A DNA stretch of 64,000 nt from NCBI GenBank assembly GCA_001295905.1, contig LJHT01000060.1, positions 1 through 64,000 on the forward strand, written 5' to 3'. Numbering within the stretch: position 1 is the stretch's first letter; the number at the start of each line of letters is the position of its first letter. The position numbers and the translations under genes were made by a program. Below, piece after piece: positions 22,888-32,365 of this stretch. The notes under the pieces are model-generated. The model worked only from the letters and a program-made list of their open reading frames with translations, had not been told where the DNA came from and did no database searches. Origin of the DNA: a beta proteobacterium AAP51 (GTDB lineage Bacteria > Pseudomonadota > Gammaproteobacteria > Burkholderiales > Burkholderiaceae_C).

Positions 22888-24810
22888 ATGCATATGCCCT
22901 CGCTCCAGCCGCTGCCTGCACGCCCGCCCTTGATGCGCATGGCCTGGCTGCGACGGGCCTGTCTGCTGCTCGGCCTGTGGTTGCTGGCCGCCAGCCTGCC
23001 CGCCGCTGCCGCGCAGCACGTGCCCACGCCGCTGCTGCGGCTGGACACCGCCTTGCGCGCCCACGGCCTGGGCAGCAGCTTTCCCACCGGCGCACCGGCC
23101 ACCACCGTGGCCTTGCCCGACGAATGGGCGCGCACGCGCGGCGGCCAGGGCGGGCCGGCGTGGTACCGCGTGCAGCTGCCGCGCCTGGGTTCGCCCGACG
23201 ACGACGGCCTCTACGCGATGTTCATCGAACACGTGTGCAGCAACCTGGAGGTCTACGTCAACGGCGAACGCGTGCACAGCGGCGGGCGCATGAACCCGCC
23301 CTACACGCACAACTGCAACTTCCCCCAGCTGGTGTCGCTGCCTTCGGCGATGCTGAACCGCGACAGCAACACGGTGGACATCAAGGTGGTGGGCCACGCC
23401 TTGGCCGAGGTGGGCTCGCGCCAGCGCGCCGGGGCGCTGTCGGCGCTGGTGGTGGGGCCGCAGTCGGAGCTGGCGGCATGGCACGCGCGCCGCACCGCGC
23501 TGCAGGTGGGCGCGCCGCAGGCCGTGGGTGCCACGCTGGTGCTGATGGGCGGCTTCATGTTCGTGCTGGGCTTCATGAACCGGCGCGAAAGCCACCTGGC
23601 CTATTTCGGCGCGCTGTCGGTCGGCTGGGCCCTGGTCGACCTGCGGCTGTGGCTGCGCCACATGCCGCTGGGCCATTCGGAAACCGAGTTCCTGCTCTGC
23701 GCGATGCTGGGCTTCATCACCTGGGCGGCGGTGCAGTTCCTGCTGCGCTATGGCGGTGCGCGCCATCCCCTGGTAGACCTGCTGCTGCCGCTGCAGTGCG
23801 CGCTGCTGGCCGTTTCGCTGGTGCTGGCCGGGCCGCAGCGCCTGCACGCGGTGGCCAGCCTGTGGTACCTGGTGCTGGCGCTGGAGGTGCTGGCCGCCGC
23901 CGCCTGGCACCTGCACACCATGCACCACCAGCGGCGCGTGCGCTCGCTGTGGGTGATGGCCGTGCTGATGGGCGTGACCACCGTGGCCGGGGTCATCGAG
24001 TTCATCTCGCAGTGGACGGGCGCGCGGCCGCTGGCCTCGCACATCGCGCAGCTGGTGATGCCGGTGGTGTTCGTGCTGGTGGGGCTGCGCCTGGTGCAGC
24101 AGCACGGCCGCGCGCTGAACCACGCCGTGCACGACAAGGCCGTGCTGGAGCTGCGCGTGCGCGAGGCCACGGCCGAGATCGAGCGCAACTTCCACCAGAT
24201 GGCCGAGCTGCGCGTCGAGCAGGTGACCGAGCGCGAACGCAAGCGCATTGCCGCCGACCTGCACGACGACCTGGGCGCCAAGCTGCTGACCATCGTGCAC
24301 ACCAGCGACAGCGAACGCATCAGCACGCTGGCGCGCGAAGCGCTGGAAGAGATGCGCCTGAGCGTGCGCGGCCTCACCGGCCGCCCGGTGCGCCTGACCG
24401 ATGCCCTGGGCGACTGGCGCGCCGAGGTGGTGTCGCGCCTGGCCCAGGCCGGCATCGAAGGCGAATGGGAAGCGCCCGAAGACCTGCCGCAGACGCTGAG
24501 CGCCCGCGCCTACGTGCAGACCACGCGCATCCTGCGCGAGGCCACCAGCAACATCATCAAGCACAGCGGCGCCACCCACTGCACGGTGACGGCCAGCATC
24601 AACGAAGGCGACTTCCTCTTCATCGTGCAGGACAACGGCGACGGCATCGCGCCCCAGACCGAGGGCCGCCTCGACCGCGGCCACGGCCTGGCCAGCATGA
24701 AGAACCGTGCCAAGCAGCTCAACGGGCAGTGCCTGGTGGAGTCGGGCCCCGGGTACGGAACCGTGATACGCCTCACGCTTCCACTGGACAGCGCCACCCA
24801 GGCCGCGTGA
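22888..24810 (+). CDS. NarX-type sensor histidine kinase with 7TMR-like sensor
   Basis: Membrane histidine kinase of 640 residues. A signal-peptide-like helix (about 16-40, [19 protein letters not shown]) precedes a periplasmic jelly-roll-like domain (about 41-205, [12 protein letters not shown]), then a block of about seven membrane helices (about 210-395) as in 7TMR-DISM sensors, then a coiled coil and a HisKA_3 domain with phospho-accepting His459 in [18 protein letters not shown]. The ATPase domain has [13 protein letters not shown] and [12 protein letters not shown]. This type of kinase pairs with NarL/LuxR regulators, and one follows 52 bases later. ATGs at 22888, 22894, 22933 and 22939 are all possible; none has a convincing ribosome site and the last two fit a signal peptide best. 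Confidence 0.88.
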   Translation: MHMPSLQPLPARPPLMRMAWLRRACLLLGLWLLAASLPAAAAQHVPTPLLRLDTALRAHGLGSSFPTGAPATTVALPDEWARTRGGQGGPAWYRVQLPRLGSPDDDGLYAMFIEHVCSNLEVYVNGERVHSGGRMNPPYTHNCNFPQLVSLPSAMLNRDSNTVDIKVVGHALAEVGSRQRAGALSALVVGPQSELAAWHARRTALQVGAPQAVGATLVLMGGFMFVLGFMNRRESHLAYFGALSVGWALVDLRLWLRHMPLGHSETEFLLCAMLGFITWAAVQFLLRYGGARHPLVDLLLPLQCALLAVSLVLAGPQRLHAVASLWYLVLALEVLAAAAWHLHTMHHQRRVRSLWVMAVLMGVTTVAGVIEFISQWTGARPLASHIAQLVMPVVFVLVGLRLVQQHGRALNHAVHDKAVLELRVREATAEIERNFHQMAELRVEQVTERERKRIAADLHDDLGAKLLTIVHTSDSERISTLAREALEEMRLSVRGLTGRPVRLTDALGDWRAEVVSRLAQAGIEGEWEAPEDLPQTLSARAYVQTTRILREATSNIIKHSGATHCTVTASINEGDFLFIVQDNGDGIAPQTEGRLDRGHGLASMKNRAKQLNGQCLVESGPGYGTVIRLTLPLDSATQAA

Positions 24811-24862
24811 GGCCTTGCCGCAAGGCCGATAACATGGGCTTTGCCCACGGCTTGCCACACCG

Positions 24863-25513
24863 ATGAAGACCATATTGCTGTTGGAAGACCTGCCCGAGAT
24901 ACGCGCCTGGATGCGCAAGCTGGTGCTGCAGGTGTTTCCCGGTGCCACCATCTCCGAAAGCGCGCGTGTGCACGACGCGCTGGAACTGGTGACGGCGGTG
25001 AAGTTCGACCTCGCGCTCATCGACCTGGGCTTGCCCGACGGCAGCGGCGTGGCCGTGGTCACCAAGCTGCGCGACTCGCAGCCCGACGCGCAGAGCGTGG
25101 TGGTCACCATCCACGACGACGACGAACACCTCTTCCCCGCGCTGCAGGCCGGCGCCTTCGGCTACATCCTGAAGGAACAGGCGCGCGAGCTCATCACCGA
25201 ACAGTTGCAGCGCATCAGCCAGGGCGAGCCGCCGCTCAGCCCGAGCATCGCGCGCCGCGTGATGGCCTACTTCCAGGCCAAGGCCAAGCCCACGCAGCAG
25301 GCGCACCTGATGCCCACGGTGAACCTCACCGACCGCGAGAGCGAAGTGCTGCTGCGCGTGGCCAAGGGCTACACGCTGCCCGAGATCGGCGTGCAGCTGG
25401 GCCTGAGCCGCCACACCATCGCCGACTACGTGAAGCAGATCTACCGCAAGCTCAACGTGAGCTCGCGCGCCGAGGCCGCGCTGGAAGCGCAGCGGCTGGG
25501 GCTGTTCCGCTAG
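24863..25513 (+). CDS. NarL/LuxR-family response regulator
   Basis: Two-domain DNA-binding regulator of 216 residues. The receiver has acidic ED at residues 8-9, phospho-accepting Asp54 in ALIDLGLPDG and the conserved Lys in GYILKEQ. The LuxR-type helix-turn-helix is at about 155-212 (LTDRESEVLLRVAKG, GLSRHTIADYVKQIYRKL). Almost certainly phosphorylated by the kinase encoded 52 bases upstream. Its targets are unknown; nothing in the sequence shows a direct link to the haem operon that follows a terminator-like hairpin. Confidence 0.93.
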   Translation: MKTILLLEDLPEIRAWMRKLVLQVFPGATISESARVHDALELVTAVKFDLALIDLGLPDGSGVAVVTKLRDSQPDAQSVVVTIHDDDEHLFPALQAGAFGYILKEQARELITEQLQRISQGEPPLSPSIARRVMAYFQAKAKPTQQAHLMPTVNLTDRESEVLLRVAKGYTLPEIGVQLGLSRHTIADYVKQIYRKLNVSSRAEAALEAQRLGLFR

Positions 25514-25554
25514 CGTCCAACCGGCGCGCGGCCGACGCCAGGCTGCCCACACCC

Positions 25555-25580
25555 CGAAGGGCCCGCATGCGGGCCCTTCG
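25555..25580 (+). terminator. Hairpin after the response regulator gene
   Basis: CGAAGGGCCCGC-AT-GCGGGCCCTTCG is a perfect 12-bp inverted repeat 41 bases after the response regulator stop. The T-run is poor (CACTTT), so it is a likely but imperfect intrinsic terminator separating this gene from hemP. Confidence 0.6.
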
Positions 25581-25611
25581 CACTTTCAGGCCCTGCCGCA
25601 GCGAGTTCATG

Positions 25612-25636
25612 TTTGCGAATAGGAACGATTCGTATT
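25612..25636. promoter_or_regulatory. Fur-box-like operator upstream of hemP
   Basis: An AT-rich island in very GC-rich DNA, with CGAAT at 25616-25620 and ATTCG at 25628-25632 as an inverted repeat and flanks TTTG and TATTA. Position (12 bases before the hemP ATG) and composition suit a Fur-binding site over the promoter of the haem operon; the match to the classical 19-bp consensus is only partial. Confidence 0.55.
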
Positions 25637-25647
25637 ACAGTCACGGC

Positions 25648-25866
25648 ATGGACCGCATGGATCGTTTTCCACCCCGCACGGGCTCCAGGCTCTTCGGGCC
25701 GCAGCCGGCGCCAGCCACGCCGCGCAGCGGCGATGCCGCCCCGCCGGCCCGCCGCCTGAGCAGTGCCGAACTGCTGGGCCCCGCGCGCGAACTCGAGATT
25801 GCGCACGGCGACGCGCTCTATCGCCTGCGCCTGACCTCGCTGGGCAAGCTCATCCTCACGAAGTAA
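25648..25866 (+). CDS. hemP: Hemin uptake protein HemP/HmuP
   Basis: Small cytoplasmic protein of 72 residues. The conserved HemP core is at its C-terminus: RRLSSAELLG, then a beta-type segment (LEIAHGDALYRLRLT) ending in LGKLILTK. In Burkholderia and Bradyrhizobium the homologue HmuP is a co-activator needed for expression of the haem receptor. The N-terminal 35 residues are Pro/Ala/Arg-rich and variable. ATGs at 25648 and 25657 are both possible; an earlier ATG at 25609 lies in the Fur-box-like site and is rejected. First gene of the haem operon, 84 bases before hmuR. Confidence 0.88.
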   Translation: MDRMDRFPPRTGSRLFGPQPAPATPRSGDAAPPARRLSSAELLGPARELEIAHGDALYRLRLTSLGKLILTK

Positions 25867-25950
25867 GCCCCGCCAGCCCACTTCACTGCTTTCTTCACCC
25901 CCGCACCAGCCAGCAGCTGCCAGCCCGTGCCCTGACACACAGGAACTCAC

Positions 25951-28260
25951 GTGCTGCGCATGACACCCGTCGCGCTGGCGCTGGTGCTCGCCTGGGGCAG
26001 CCTGCCCCGGTTGGCCACGGCCCAGAACCTTCCCGCACCGCCCGCCCCCGCTACAGCGGCCTCGGCCCCCCGCCCTGCCGCCACCGCCGCCACGCGCCTG
26101 CCGGCGCTGACCAACACCGCCACGCGCACCGAGCGCCGTGTCGACGAGGTGCCTGCCACCGTCACCGTGGTGACTGCCGCCGCCCTCGACGCCAGCGGCG
26201 CGCGCGACATCAAGGACCTGTTCCGCAACGAGGTCGACGTGACGGTGCGCGCCGCCTCGCCGCGTTTCGGCCTGGCGGTAGGCACCTCGGGCCGCGCGGG
26301 CGTGGAGGGCATCAACATCCGCGGCCTGGAAGGCAACCAGGTGCTGATGCTGGTGGACGGCATCCGCGTGCCAGGCAGCTTCAGCTTCGGCGCGCTGGCC
26401 ACCGGGCGCGGCGACTACCTCGCGCTGGAAGCCACGGCCGGCGCTGAGATCCTGCGCGGCCCGGCCAGCACCAGCTTCGGCAGCGACGGCCTGGCCGGCG
26501 CCTTGAGCCTGCGCACGCTGACCCCTGCCGATGTGCTGGGCGCGGCAGGCGGCGCAAGCCACGCACCCGCACGAGACATCGGCGGCTTCGTGCGCCTGGG
26601 CGGCAGCCAGCTGGATGACTCGGGCCTGGTCACGGGCGCGGTGGCCGGCCGCAACGGCGCCTGGGAAGGGCTGCTGCTGCTCAGCCACCGCCAGGGGCAC
26701 GAAACCGACAGCCAGGGCCGCAACGCGGCGCTCGACAGCACCCGCACCGCGCCCAACCCGGTGGACTACGAACAGCAGGTGCTGCTGGCCCAGCTGGGCT
26801 GGCAGGCCACGCCCGCGCACCGCCTGGGCGCCACGCTGGAAGCGCTGCAACGCCGCGTCACCACCGAGGTCTATTCCGCCCGGGCCGTTCCGCCTGCCGC
26901 ACCGGCACAGCCGGCGGCCACGGCCGTGATCGACCTCGACGCGCGCGACCGCACCGAACGCCAGCGGGCGTCGCTGCAACACGCCTACGAAGACCTCAAC
27001 GCGCCCTGGGTGCAGAAGGCCCAGACGCGCCTGTACGTGCAGGACGGCCAGACGCGGCAGTTCGCCGCCGAAGACCGCGCCAGCGCCGCCGACCGCACGC
27101 GTGATGCCCGCTACCGCGAGCGCGTGCTGGGCCTGTCCACCCAGCTGGAAAGCACCCCCGCCGGCACGCTGAACCAGCGCCTGAGCTACGGCCTGGACTG
27201 GAGCCGCACCCGCATCACCGCCGTGCGCGACGGCACGCCCAACCCGAGCGCTGCGCCGCCCTTCGGCGAGGTCTTTCCCGCCCTGCCCTTCCCCGACACC
27301 GACTACGAGCTCACCGGCGCCTTCGTGCAGAGCGAGATCGAAACGCCGGGCACGGCGGGCCGGCTGACGCTCATCCCCGGCCTGCGCTACGACCACTACC
27401 GCCTGAAGCCCGACCCCACCGGCTACACCGGCGGCGCGGTGGTCTCGCTGGCCGGCGATGCGCTCACGCCGCGCCTGGGCGCGGTGTGGCGGCTGTCGCC
27501 GCAGCTGGCGCCCTACGCGCAGTGGTCGCAGGGCTTTCGCGCCCCGGCCCCGGGCCAGGTGAACAACGGCTTCACCAACGTGGCTTCGGGCTACCGCAGC
27601 ATCGGCAACGCGAACCTCAAGCCAGAAAAGGCGCGCAGCCTGGAAGTGGGCCTGCGCGGCGCCACGGCGCTGGCCGGTGGGCGCGCCAGCTGGCAGTTGG
27701 CGGCCTACGACAACCGCTGCCGCGACTTCATCAGCCAGGAAACGGTGGGCGGCAGCGGCAGTGCCGCCGACCCCACGCTCTTCCAGTTCATCAACCTCGC
27801 GCAGGCGCGCATACGCGGGCTGGAGCTGCGCAGCGAATGGCAGGGCGGGCCGCTCACGCTCACGCTGGCCAGCGCACTGACGCGAGGCACCAGCACCCGT
27901 AACGGGCTGGAGGAAGCGCTGGACAGCGTGGAGCCCGCGCGCACCGCCCTGGGCCTGCGCTGGACGGCCGGCGCCTGGCAATGGCAGGCCGACGTGCTGC
28001 ACGCCCAGGCCAAGGCGCGCAGCCGCGTGCGCGGCACAACGCCGCCCGCCTTCACGCCCGAGGGCTACACCGTGCTCGACCTCGGCCTGCGCTGGCAGGC
28101 CGCCCCGGGCTGGGCCGTGACGGCCCAGCTGAACAACGCCACCGACGCCACCTACTGGCGCTGGAGCGACGTGCGCGGCCTGCCTGACAACAGCGCCGTG
28201 AAAGACGCCTACACGGCCCCTGGCCGCCACCTGCAGCTGGCGCTGCGCCACGACTTCTGA
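25951..28260 (+). CDS. hmuR: TonB-dependent haem/hemoglobin receptor
   Basis: Outer-membrane receptor of 769 residues for haem or haemoproteins. A signal peptide at about 1-24 (LALVLAWGSLPRLATA) precedes an Ala/Pro-rich stretch, a plug domain (TNTATRTERRVDEVPATVTV, INIRGLEGNQVLMLVDGIR) and a barrel ending in LRHDF. The FRAP motif typical of haem receptors is at residues 529-532 and NANLKPEKA stands where these proteins have an NPxL-type motif. The start is GTG at 25951, with AGGA six bases upstream; the in-frame ATG at 25960 lies too far from that ribosome site. The following haem genes confirm the substrate class. Confidence 0.93.
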   Translation: MLRMTPVALALVLAWGSLPRLATAQNLPAPPAPATAASAPRPAATAATRLPALTNTATRTERRVDEVPATVTVVTAAALDASGARDIKDLFRNEVDVTVRAASPRFGLAVGTSGRAGVEGINIRGLEGNQVLMLVDGIRVPGSFSFGALATGRGDYLALEATAGAEILRGPASTSFGSDGLAGALSLRTLTPADVLGAAGGASHAPARDIGGFVRLGGSQLDDSGLVTGAVAGRNGAWEGLLLLSHRQGHETDSQGRNAALDSTRTAPNPVDYEQQVLLAQLGWQATPAHRLGATLEALQRRVTTEVYSARAVPPAAPAQPAATAVIDLDARDRTERQRASLQHAYEDLNAPWVQKAQTRLYVQDGQTRQFAAEDRASAADRTRDARYRERVLGLSTQLESTPAGTLNQRLSYGLDWSRTRITAVRDGTPNPSAAPPFGEVFPALPFPDTDYELTGAFVQSEIETPGTAGRLTLIPGLRYDHYRLKPDPTGYTGGAVVSLAGDALTPRLGAVWRLSPQLAPYAQWSQGFRAPAPGQVNNGFTNVASGYRSIGNANLKPEKARSLEVGLRGATALAGGRASWQLAAYDNRCRDFISQETVGGSGSAADPTLFQFINLAQARIRGLELRSEWQGGPLTLTLASALTRGTSTRNGLEEALDSVEPARTALGLRWTAGAWQWQADVLHAQAKARSRVRGTTPPAFTPEGYTVLDLGLRWQAAPGWAVTAQLNNATDATYWRWSDVRGLPDNSAVKDAYTAPGRHLQLALRHDF

Positions 28261-28273
28261 AAGAGGCCCCTCC

Positions 28274-29482
28274 ATGCTGGACATTGCTGAAGCTCCCCCC
28301 TCCGCCGCCCACATCGCCGCCCGCTGCGCCGCGCTGCGCGCAGACTATCTGGCGGCACGCCGCAACGGCGCCACCCGCCACCGCGACATCGCCGCGCGCC
28401 TGGGCGTGACCGAGGCCGAACTGCTGGCCGCGCATGTCATGCCGCTGGCGGGGTCGGTCTCGGCGCCCACCGCAGCGCTGGAGGGCCGAACCCAGCGCCT
28501 GCGCACGCAAAAGCTCACCGGCCCCTGGCCCACGCTGGTGGCCGGCCTCGAAGGCGTGGGCCCGGTGATGGCCCTCACGCGCAACGCCTCGTGCGTGCAC
28601 GAGAAGACCGGCGTCTACAGCGGTGCCAGCGCCAGCGGCCCGGCCGGGCGCGAGATGGGCCTGGTGCTGGGCAGCGAGATCGACCTGCGCATCTTCTTCA
28701 GCCACTGGGCGCACGGCTTTGCCGTCGAAGAAGACGGCGAGCGCGGCCTGCAGCAAAGCCTGCAGTTCTTCGACGCCCACGGTCAGGCCGTGCACAAGGT
28801 CTTCGCGCAGCCGGGCACCCAGCGCGACATCTGGGCGGCCCTGGTGCAGGCCCACCGCGCCGATGAACAGCGACCCGGCCTCGTGGTGCGCCCGGCCCCG
28901 GGCACGGCGGCGGAAACGGCCGATGCGCTGATCGACCTGCGCGCCTTCCGCGAGGGCTGGGCCGGCCTGCGCGACACGCACGACTTCTTCGGCCTGCTGC
29001 GCCGCCACGGCCTGGCCCGCACCCAGGCCCTGCGCCTGGCCGACCCCGCCTATGCCCAGCGCGTGGAAGCCAGCGCCGCGCGCGAGGTGGCGCAAGCCGC
29101 CGCCCGCGACGCGCTGCCCGTGATGGTGTTCGTGGGCAACCCCGGCATGATCCAGATCCACACCGGCGCGGTGAAGCGCGTCGAGGTCATGGGCCCCTGG
29201 CTCAACGTGCTCGACCCCGGCTTCAACCTGCACCTGCGCGAAGACCACATCCACCAGGCCTGGGCGGTGCGCAAGCCCACCAGCGATGGCGTAGTGAGCT
29301 CGCTCGAACTCTTCGACGCACAGGGCAACACCATCGCCATGTTCTTCGGCGAACGCAAACCCGGCCGGCCCGAGCTGTGCGCGTGGCGGCGGCTGGTCGA
29401 CAGCCTGGTGGACCGGGCGCAGGACCAGCCCGGTGCCGCCCGGGCCTGGCAACCCTTGCCTGGGGAGTGCGCCGCATGCTGA
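28274..29482 (+). CDS. hmuS: Hemin-degrading factor HmuS/ChuS family
   Basis: Cytoplasmic haem-binding and processing protein of 402 residues made of two homologous halves (about 1-190 and 195-390), as in HemS, ChuS and PhuS. Characteristic segments are VMALTRNASCVHEKTGVY in the first half and NPGMIQIHTGAVKRVEVMG and HLREDHIHQAWAVRKP in the second. It receives haem from the HmuTUV transporter and either degrades it or hands it on; the activity differs between homologues and cannot be decided here. Starts 13 bases after hmuR with AAAGAGG just upstream. Confidence 0.94.
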   Translation: MLDIAEAPPSAAHIAARCAALRADYLAARRNGATRHRDIAARLGVTEAELLAAHVMPLAGSVSAPTAALEGRTQRLRTQKLTGPWPTLVAGLEGVGPVMALTRNASCVHEKTGVYSGASASGPAGREMGLVLGSEIDLRIFFSHWAHGFAVEEDGERGLQQSLQFFDAHGQAVHKVFAQPGTQRDIWAALVQAHRADEQRPGLVVRPAPGTAAETADALIDLRAFREGWAGLRDTHDFFGLLRRHGLARTQALRLADPAYAQRVEASAAREVAQAAARDALPVMVFVGNPGMIQIHTGAVKRVEVMGPWLNVLDPGFNLHLREDHIHQAWAVRKPTSDGVVSSLELFDAQGNTIAMFFGERKPGRPELCAWRRLVDSLVDRAQDQPGAARAWQPLPGECAAC

Positions 29483-30360
29483 AACGCCGCACCTGGCTGG
29501 CCGGCGCGCTGGCCCTGCCGGCCGTGGGCCTGCACGCCCAGCCTGCCCCGGCCACCCCGCCCAACGCCCAGCGCCGCGTGGTGGCCATTGGCGGCGCCAT
29601 CACCGAAACCATCTACGCGCTGGGCGCCCAGCACGAACTGGTGGGCGTGGACACCACCTCGCTCTTTCCTGCCGCCGCCACGCGCCTGCCCAGCGTGGGG
29701 TACGCGCGGGCGCTGTCGGCCGAGGGCCTGCTGTCGCTGAAGCCCACGCTGGTGCTGGCCGGCGCCGAAGCCGGCCCGCCCACGGTGCTGCGCCAGTTGC
29801 AGGCCGCCGGGGTGCCGCTGGTGACGCTGGACGATGAACACCGCATCGAAGCCGCGCTGCTGCGCACGCAGCGCGTGGCCGAACTGCTGGGGCGCGAGAG
29901 CGCGGGCCAGGCCCTGCTGACGCAGACGCAGCAAGCCTGGCAGGCCGCGCAGGCGCGCGTGGCCACGTTGCGCGGCGCCGGCGCGGGGCCGCGCGTGCTG
30001 TTCGTGCTGTCGCACAGCATGAACCAGGTGCGCATCGCCGGGCACAGCACCGGCGCCGACGCGATGATCCGCTACGCCGGGGCACGCAACGCACTGGGTG
30101 AGGTGCAAGGCTACAAGCCCCTCACGCCCGAGGCCGCCATCGCCGCCGCCCCCGACATCATCCTGGGCACCGAACAAGGCCTGGCTGCGGCTGGCGGCGT
30201 GGCCGGCCTGCTGGCCGCACCCGGCCTGGCGGCCACCCCGGCGGGCCGCGCGCGGCGCGTGGTGTCGCTGGAAGCGTTGCTGCTGCTGGGCTTCGGGCCA
30301 CGCCTGCCGCAGGCCGTGGCGCAGCTGGCCGAAGCCCTGCACGGCCCCGCCAAGGCATGA
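29476..30360 (+). CDS. hmuT: Haem ABC transporter periplasmic binding protein
   Basis: Periplasmic haem carrier of 294 residues. A twin-Arg-like N-terminus and hydrophobic stretch (MLKRRTWLAGALALPAVGL) leads to the class III binding-protein fold with the family signature GGAITETIYALG and LVGVDTTS. The SVGYARALSAEGLLSLKP and EAAIAAAPDIIL segments are standard for HmuT/ShuT. The ATG at 29476 overlaps the last codons of hmuS; an earlier in-frame ATG at 29377 lies inside hmuS and is rejected. It should pass haem to HmuU. Confidence 0.93.
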   Translation: MLKRRTWLAGALALPAVGLHAQPAPATPPNAQRRVVAIGGAITETIYALGAQHELVGVDTTSLFPAAATRLPSVGYARALSAEGLLSLKPTLVLAGAEAGPPTVLRQLQAAGVPLVTLDDEHRIEAALLRTQRVAELLGRESAGQALLTQTQQAWQAAQARVATLRGAGAGPRVLFVLSHSMNQVRIAGHSTGADAMIRYAGARNALGEVQGYKPLTPEAAIAAAPDIILGTEQGLAAAGGVAGLLAAPGLAATPAGRARRVVSLEALLLLGFGPRLPQAVAQLAEALHGPAKA

Positions 30361-31535
30361 ACGCCGTGGCTGCCTCGGTCGCATCGCCCTCGAAGACGCC
30401 TGCAGGGCCTGTCAAGCCTGTGGCACCTGGAGCGGCCGCCAAGGCCACGAACGCCGAGCACGGCGCACCGGCTGCCAACGCCACCCAGACCGCTGCGGCC
30501 GTGGTGCAGAGCCGGCAGCATGTGCGCAGGGTGGGCCTGAGCCTGGGCGCTGCGCTGCTGGCGGCACTGGCCTTGGCCTGCAGTGTCGGCGCAGTGCCGG
30601 TGGGCCTGGCCGACTGGACCGCGCTGCTGCAGCCCGACAAGACCGGCGCGGCCCACGTGCTGTGGGAGCTGCGGCTGCCGCGCGCACTGACGGCCGCCGC
30701 CGTGGGCGCAGCACTCGGCCTGGCCGGGGCGCTGGCGCAAGGCCTGTTCCGCAACCCCATGGCCGACCCCGGCCTGCTGGGCGTGACCAGCGGCGCCGTG
30801 TGCGCCGCAGCCCTGGTGCTGACCTTCTTCGCCGCCGCCGCGCTGCAGCTGCCGCCCGCGGCGCGCCTGTGGGTGCTGCCGGTGTCGGCCTTCGTGGGCG
30901 CGCTGGCCGTGTGTTTCCTGCTCGACCGCGTGGCGCGCTGGCTGACGCCGGGCTCCATCGCCGGGCTGCTGCTCACCGGCCTGGCGCTGAACGCGCTCAC
31001 CATGGCCATCGTCGGCCTGTGCAGCTTCGTAGCCACTGACGAACAATTGCGCAGCCTCACCTTCTGGTCGCTGGGCTCGCTGGCCGGCAGTTCCTGGGGC
31101 GTGGTGGCGGTGCTGGTGCTGGCGCTGGTGCTGGCGGCCTGGCAGGCGCGGCGCATCGCCCCGGCCCTGAACGCGCTGGCGCTGGGCGAGGCCGTGGCCA
31201 GCCACGTGGGCATCGACGTGCAGGGGCTGCGCACGCGGCTCATCGTCGTCGTGGCCCTGCTCTCGGCGCTGGCCGTGGCCTGGTGCGGGCTCATCGGCTT
31301 CATCGGGCTGATGGCGCCCCATCTCGTGCGCGCCGCGGCCGGGGCCGACCAGCGCGCCGTGGCGCCACTGGCCATGGCCGCCGGCGCGCTGCTGCTGGTG
31401 CTGGCCGATACCGCTGCGCGCACCGTGGCCATGCCGGCCGAAGTGCCGGTGGGCATCCTCACGGCGCTCATCGGTGCGCCGGCCTTTCTGCTGCTGCTGC
31501 ACGGCATGGCGCGCCAGCAAGGGGGACATGCATGA
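30357..31535 (+). CDS. hmuU: Haem ABC transporter permease
   Basis: FecCD/BtuC-type inner-membrane permease of 392 residues with about nine to ten helices. Family marks: LRLPRALTAAAVGAALGLAG, GLFRNPMADPGLLGVTSGA, and the C-terminal coupling segment GLIGFIGLMAPHLVRAAAG. The first 55 residues form an Ala/Pro/Lys-rich cytoplasmic extension not seen in most homologues; with the ATGA overlap with hmuT, this long start is still the most economical. hmuV overlaps its stop in the same way, so translation is coupled through hmuT-U-V. Confidence 0.94.
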   Translation: MNAVAASVASPSKTPAGPVKPVAPGAAAKATNAEHGAPAANATQTAAAVVQSRQHVRRVGLSLGAALLAALALACSVGAVPVGLADWTALLQPDKTGAAHVLWELRLPRALTAAAVGAALGLAGALAQGLFRNPMADPGLLGVTSGAVCAAALVLTFFAAAALQLPPAARLWVLPVSAFVGALAVCFLLDRVARWLTPGSIAGLLLTGLALNALTMAIVGLCSFVATDEQLRSLTFWSLGSLAGSSWGVVAVLVLALVLAAWQARRIAPALNALALGEAVASHVGIDVQGLRTRLIVVVALLSALAVAWCGLIGFIGLMAPHLVRAAAGADQRAVAPLAMAAGALLLVLADTAARTVAMPAEVPVGILTALIGAPAFLLLLHGMARQQGGHA

Positions 31536-32365
31536 ACGACCTTGCATCGCTGCAGCTGCAGCAAGCCAACGCCTGGCTGCCGGGCGGGCGCCGCTTCGGC
31601 CCCTACACGCTGCAGGTGAGCTGCGGCGAAACGCTGGCGCTGCTGGGCCCCAGCGGCGCTGGCAAGAGCACGCTGCTGCGCCTGATGGCCGGTGAACTGC
31701 CGGCGCGCGGCGGCCAGGTGCTGCTGGACGGCCGGCCGCTGCACGCCTGGCCGGCCGCCGCGCTGGCGCAACGCCGTGCGGTGCTGCCGCAGGCCCACGG
31801 CGTGGCCTTCGGCATGCCGGTGGAACTGGTGGTGGCCCTGGGCCGCATCGCGCGGGCGCAAGACCCCGGCCAGGCCCGCATCACCGCCGCTGCGCTGGAT
31901 GCCGCGCAGGCCAGCCACCTGCTGGGGCGGCGCTTCGACACGCTCTCGGGCGGCGAGCAGGCGCGCGTGATGCTGGCCCGCGTGTTCGCCCAGCTCTGGG
32001 ACACCCCACCCGGCTGGCTGCTGGTGGACGAACCTCTGGCCGCGCTGGACCCCGGCCTGCAGCTGGGCCTGACCGAAGCCCTGTCGCGCTTCTGCCAGCA
32101 GCGCGGCCATGCGCTGGTGGCCGTGCTGCACGACCTGAACCTCGCGCTGGCCGCCTTCAGCCGCCTGTGGCTGGTGCAGGCCGGCCAGGTGCTGGCTGAT
32201 GTGCCTGCGGGCGCCGCGGCCGTGCCGGCACTGGAGCGGCTTTACGGCGTGGGGCTGCAGGCCGTGGCCGACGACGAAGGCCGCACCGCGGTGCTGCTGC
32301 GCCGCGGCGGGTGGGCCCGGGCCGCCGCCCCGGCGGGGGCGGCCACGCCTGCGGGGCGGGCGTGA
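31532..32365 (+). CDS. hmuV: Haem ABC transporter ATPase
   Basis: ATPase subunit of 277 residues. Walker A GPSGAGKST, Q-loop near LPQAHGV, signature LSGGEQARV, Walker B WLLVDEPLAALD and switch His in AVLHDLN are all intact. The C-terminal 25 residues are Ala/Gly-rich and lie after the fold. The ATG at 31532 overlaps the hmuU stop (ATGA); an upstream in-frame ATG at 31283 would be inside hmuU. The tonB-like gene overlaps its own stop by four bases. Confidence 0.95.
   Translation: MNDLASLQLQQANAWLPGGRRFGPYTLQVSCGETLALLGPSGAGKSTLLRLMAGELPARGGQVLLDGRPLHAWPAAALAQRRAVLPQAHGVAFGMPVELVVALGRIARAQDPGQARITAAALDAAQASHLLGRRFDTLSGGEQARVMLARVFAQLWDTPPGWLLVDEPLAALDPGLQLGLTEALSRFCQQRGHALVAVLHDLNLALAAFSRLWLVQAGQVLADVPAGAAAVPALERLYGVGLQAVADDEGRTAVLLRRGGWARAAAPAGAATPAGRA

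Noticed and set aside
24811..24827. Hairpin GGCCTTG-CCG-CAAGGCC between the NarX- and NarL-type genes as a terminator
   Set aside because: The stem is only 7 bp with no T-run and the genes must be co-expressed; it resembles the core of the palindromic repeat only over a few bases.
21768..24866. A plus-strand open frame of 1032 codons across phoH and the kinase gene
   Set aside because: Its first part is antisense to phoH and its second part is a shifted frame of the kinase; no domain is seen.
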